Shown: positions 62,101 to 64,000 of the stretch, piece by piece
Layout: each line of letters starts with the position of its first letter
Numbering within the stretch: position 1 is the first letter of the stretch
From: Bradyrhizobium rifense
GTDB lineage: Bacteria > Pseudomonadota > Alphaproteobacteria > Rhizobiales > Xanthobacteraceae
Assembly: GCF_008123425.1 (NCBI RefSeq)
Contig: NZ_VSSS01000023.1
Span: forward strand, 80,728-144,727
Length of the DNA: 64,000 nucleotides
Direction: 5' to 3'
Notes under the pieces: generated by a model
Seen by the model: the letters and a program-made list of their open reading frames with translations, nothing else
The model's database searches: none
What the model was told of the DNA's origin: nothing
Made by a program: the position numbers and the translations under genes

Positions 62101-62341
62101 CGGTGCCGGTTGGCATATGCACCAGGCAGCCCTTTGTACTCCCGGATGCAAAATAAGCTTCGCAGCGGTTCACAGCTTTCAGCTGATGTGGCCACAAGCC
62201 AAGTTCGGACGGATTTCTCTTGTCAACTGCCAACCGCACCCCCGGAAAGCGCTCACGGAAGCCGGAACCTACACCCTGCAGTTGAACGTTTGGTTTACGC
62301 TTGCGCGCGCGTTCGAAAGCAAAAGCACCTAGCTCAAACAT
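59177..62341 (-). CDS. Large SF2 DEAD/DEAH-type helicase
   Basis: The 1,054-residue protein has an SF2 helicase core at about residues 45-480: a Q-like motif W-P-H-Q-L-K-A-V, Walker A M-P-T-G-T-G-K-T-G (76-84), T-I-Q-A-V-Q-Q-I, motif II D189-E-G-H192, S-A-T (214-216) and motif VI Q-Q-V-G-R-L-T-R-Q. The remaining 570 residues are a unique C-terminal region with mixed strands (W-I-R-W-D-R-R-K-K-K-Y-W and others) and no other recognised domain. MFELGAFAFE at 62341 is preferred to a start 12 codons upstream. It is convergent with the MBL-nuclease pair; the stops are 161 bases apart. Confidence 0.85.
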   Translation of the reverse strand: MFELGAFAFERARKRKPNVQLQGVGSGFRERFPGVRLAVDKRNPSELGLWPHQLKAVNRCEAYFASGSTKGCLVHMPTGTGKTGVMAVLASRRADRNPVLVVCPSAALVAQLRQEFRSEFWKKLGAPAFWHPDKVVQALPGSIDALSEQLKNALGERIVVVATIQAVQQIYAAGEVDKLHKFIGTVLFDEGHREPAPSWAKVIRSFAVPTVLFSATPFRGDLKVFDIDENYIDFLSFTDAVNQALIRGVIVEERVLSEDPGVFAKQIIEARDKLIAAGTFDKDCKVIVRAASEDTVSDLFGAFVAALGSRDDGVLAMHINFADSGPVGAQRRRDVPNLKQRTEKFLIHQFMLVEGIDDPACTILAVYEPFTSTRMLVQQVGRLTRQPLGKIGDKAPPAVVLARKDDGVSEQWKSFLQYDRACIDNGGKPPLRKGEEVLQKLVAALPEMDYVEGKFRKRINLDEEDLSGDLRFPKAAVIYETEPGFNLDEFRGDVSALLEEDDRLEHRAGEAGDRGRYHLSLGLTQTPFLADSLFQVASLEITIYAAVGRRLYFYDSAGLWIDELEHIGARVGPKVLHSLLPENSADLITFMAVKNTDIGPTALRSRTLSARSLARSGVFMGEHMNVITRATGWADKTRRTVGFSRSRVRDGEGYGVTAKGFSDWCEEVDQHLASKRAAAPMLSRFALPGSVPADTTPINILIDLNEIQEQFTSAEGEVKFDTEGLCVDVTPDTGPKPPAPFRFELMLNGAPHTIWIRWDRRKKKYWLTSSTISKIKTKTDDRISLTKRLNQLQAFRVITSDCRHAYVDGAFYTLDLRLADPQGPGRMVLDLITPIDGLAGITSEKGTPKGDSLKTWRTGSLFRYIDDALAKGTGSPAFGLPFPALVCDDLATEAGDFIGVDEDPSHPRVVFVVAKHKSGNPGVSTSAFYDVSGQALKNLAYLKSDGQELPGSPTKFDQNWKMTEEGKTDYVPRKRAGPGSIAFRRLLARTTRTPGTERTLWLVCAGGMLSKAALEREFRRPKPRANVLQFYHLVVSAYSACQSVGVGLKIFCAE

Positions 62342-63309
62342 ACTATGAGGCCCTCTTTGGGGCCCGGCCACAGCCAAGCGTCTCGCCTAGCCGTCCCGCC
62401 TCCAAGGGCTACCGCTCATCCCAGAGCACGATTTGCTCTTCGTCGCGGACCTCTCGTCTGACTTGGCGTTTTTAGCTCTGTCGAGCTGAATTGGATGTCT
62501 CCACGACATCACGTTTTTGTAAGGAATAGTATCGATTGTCTACTGCCACCACCACGTCCAAAAAGAGCGGCGTAGTCCGTGAGGCGCAAAAGCGTCATGG
62601 CATCAAGGTCGATCTTCTCAGTTCGGCGTCGCTGATGCGTTGCAAACACCCCTAACTATTGCTGCGAGGCGTAACAAAAAAACGACGCAGATCGACGAGG
62701 TTGACAGGACACACCTCTGAAGCACGGGTGGCGCGCTCGAAAGTTTCAAACCGGTTAATGCCAGAGGATATCCACTCCTCCTCACCATCGGTCGCAAGAT
62801 ACTGTGAAGGCACATTTCTCAGCAGTTCAACGAAACAGCGGGCAAATAGCTACGGTGATTAGCTACGAAATTGGGGCCTTGACTAAGGGGGTGTACTGAT
62901 ACTTCAGATTGCCAGCGTGAAGGCGGCTCGTGATTTTCCGCTTCTGCGCCTTTAGCCGACTTCAGGGACGACCCGGCCATTGTTGAAGACTGAACGGACT
63001 AACTTCCACCTCCACAAGGTCTGATCGGGTTTACGAGTACATGCCCTAGTTTTGTCGTTGCGCGTGTCGACTCGACGTCACTCGCTCTGGCGGGCCAGGC
63101 TTTCAATGATTTTTGAGCCCAAAGTCAGGGAAGGCTACCTGTCGACTAAGACGCTTTTCAGTTTGGCTAATCGCATGTTTCTCTGTTGGGAGCCGTTGCG
63201 TGAAGCCTTGCCGCGAACAGTCGTGCACTGTACGTACTCCCGAAGAGGCTCCCTGTCGCGCGGGTACTTGGGGCCACTGCGCGGTGCCTCTATTTTGCCA
63301 ACCGACGGA
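62342..63309. other. Region without a supported gene
   Basis: About 970 bases with short, low-quality frames on both strands. It includes the promoter side of the helicase gene (near 62342-62500). The rest looks like decayed sequence. Confidence 0.5.
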
Positions 63310-63567
63310 TTACTTGCCGGCATGCCTCGGCCCGCGCCAGCCAAGAAATTTCAGCGCCTTACTCTCCTCCACGTTGGTGGCGCGCAAAAACTCTTCCAAT
63401 TCCTCGCGCGCACGTTCCGGTAGTTCGCGAATGTCCTCCAAGTCCGTCTCTAGTGGGGGAACGGTCGGGTAGCCTGCTGATTTGAGAACAGGCGGGGTAG
63501 TCTTTGCCGCCTTTGAGTGATCGGGTCTGACGGACGTCTCATCTCTGTCCAGACCTTCACGGCTCAT
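63310..63567 (-). pseudogene. Inorganic pyrophosphatase C-terminal fragment
   Basis: The 85-codon frame ends D-L-E-D-I-R-E-L-P-E-R-A-R-E-E-L-E-E-F-L-x-A-T-N-V-E-E-S-K-A-L-K-F-L-G-W-R-G-P-R-H-A. The D-I-x-x-L-P-x-x-x-x-x-x-L-E-x-F-x and the final K-x-L-G-W pattern match the C-terminal part of family I inorganic pyrophosphatases. The N-terminal catalytic region (E-I-P and D-G-D-P-L-D) is absent and the first 30 residues are unrelated. It is therefore a remnant or an altered copy. Confidence 0.55.
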
Positions 63568-63774
63568 ACCTTGGAAGACCGTTCGGCAGCTTGCGTCGTT
63601 GAAGTGTTGGAAGAGGGCGCGCAGATGAGCGCGACCGGAGGTGGGTAAGGCTCCCTGCCAACGTGCTAGCGGCGATTTGTGCCAAGCAACGAAACCATTT
63701 TCGTCGCCTCACAAAGTATGCGGAAGCATCCAGGGCGGATCTTGCCGGGCAGTTTCCACCAGGACGCTGGTCCC

Positions 63775-64000
63775 ATGGATGACTTCCAGCAGGATTGCGC
63801 ACACGTCACTAACCAGTTCTTAGCAGAGCCTGCGAACAGTACGTCTGAAGACAGGGGCACTCGAAAGCGTTGGGCGCGCGGGGTCATCGCATTTTACGCC
63901 TGCGTTATGCTGGCCGGTGCGACAGCGATTGCGGTGACGCAGCACGTAACTTCGCCAGAGCAGCATGCATCGCTTCAAGCTAGCACTACTTTGGCAGAAT
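63775..64000 (+). CDS. Single-pass membrane protein, N-terminal part (runs off the window)
   Basis: An open frame from ATG 63775 runs to the window end (75 codons). It has a polar N-terminus (MDDFQQDCAHVTNQFLAEPA), basic residues R-K-R-W-A-R at about 31-36, and a hydrophobic segment V-I-A-F-Y-A-C-V-M-L-A-G-A-T-A-I-A-V (about residues 38-55). The layout suggests an inner-membrane anchor with a periplasmic C-terminus. Too little is visible to name it. Confidence 0.55.
   Translation, partial: MDDFQQDCAHVTNQFLAEPANSTSEDRGTRKRWARGVIAFYACVMLAGATAIAVTQHVTSPEQHASLQASTTLAE

Noticed and set aside
30059..64000. Search for a second copy of the tRNA-Ser 3' end (right attachment site)
   Set aside because: Only an 8-9 base match (TTCCGCCAG near 38583) was seen, too short to be an attachment site; the true one is probably outside the window.

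Overview
The window looks like a chromosomal segment of an alphaproteobacterium, most likely Bradyrhizobium or a close relative. This is an inference from high GC content, dense ABC-transporter and catabolic operons, rhizobial-type intergenic palindromes (4904-4946, 6341-6389, 26985-27071), and family-level resemblance of many proteins. No database search was possible.

Positions 1-29,960 are conserved, gene-dense core. On the minus strand is a 5-oxoprolinase operon (pxpB-pxpC-pxpA), divergent from an RraA-like and a cupin gene. Next come small secreted proteins, a PheC-like periplasmic cyclohexadienyl dehydratase and a DUF1993 protein. A minus-strand five-gene sugar-type ABC operon follows (SBP, two permeases, MalK/UgpC-type ATPase, 2-hydroxyacid dehydrogenase). 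After that are a Spy/CpxP-like protein, a single-domain response regulator, glucokinase, an NAD cluster (pncA, a PhaC-like alpha/beta hydrolase, glutamine-dependent nadE), a dipeptide-type ABC operon headed by a sugar isomerase-like gene, ilvD and a small Cys/Tyr-rich secreted protein.

At 29,969-30,058 lies tRNA-Ser(TGA), followed at once by a P4-type tyrosine integrase. From here to the end of the window the DNA has the character of an integrated genomic island: lower gene density, many orphan and hypothetical genes, broken genes (a serine recombinase with internal stops, an H-NS-like gene with an amber stop, a pyrophosphatase tail) and regulator fragments. The right end of the island and its attachment repeat are not in the window.

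Island cargo falls into several groups: (a) a class III adenylate cyclase/TPR gene, then a CRP-like palindrome, then a PAP2 phosphatase with GGGWQ repeats and a subtilisin-like protease; (b) an excisionase-like gene, DUF6074 and a winged-helix-like gene, followed by a 2-kb zone of degenerate small-ORF modules separated by hairpins and full of TGAGACA motifs; (c) a GT-C-like membrane protein and a lysozyme-DUF900 hydrolase fusion; (d) a run of small proteins including a KTSC-domain protein; (e) a tight operon encoding a transglutaminase-like protein, a HEPN protein (R-x4-H) and a DUF3800 protein; (f) a PPP-type phosphatase; (g) a metallo-beta-lactamase/beta-CASP nuclease overlapping a RecB/Cas4-like PD-(D/E)XK nuclease, convergent with a 1,054-residue SF2 helicase. 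Groups (e) and (g) have the domain logic of anti-phage or conflict systems and match none that I can name. They are the main candidates for undescribed biology here.
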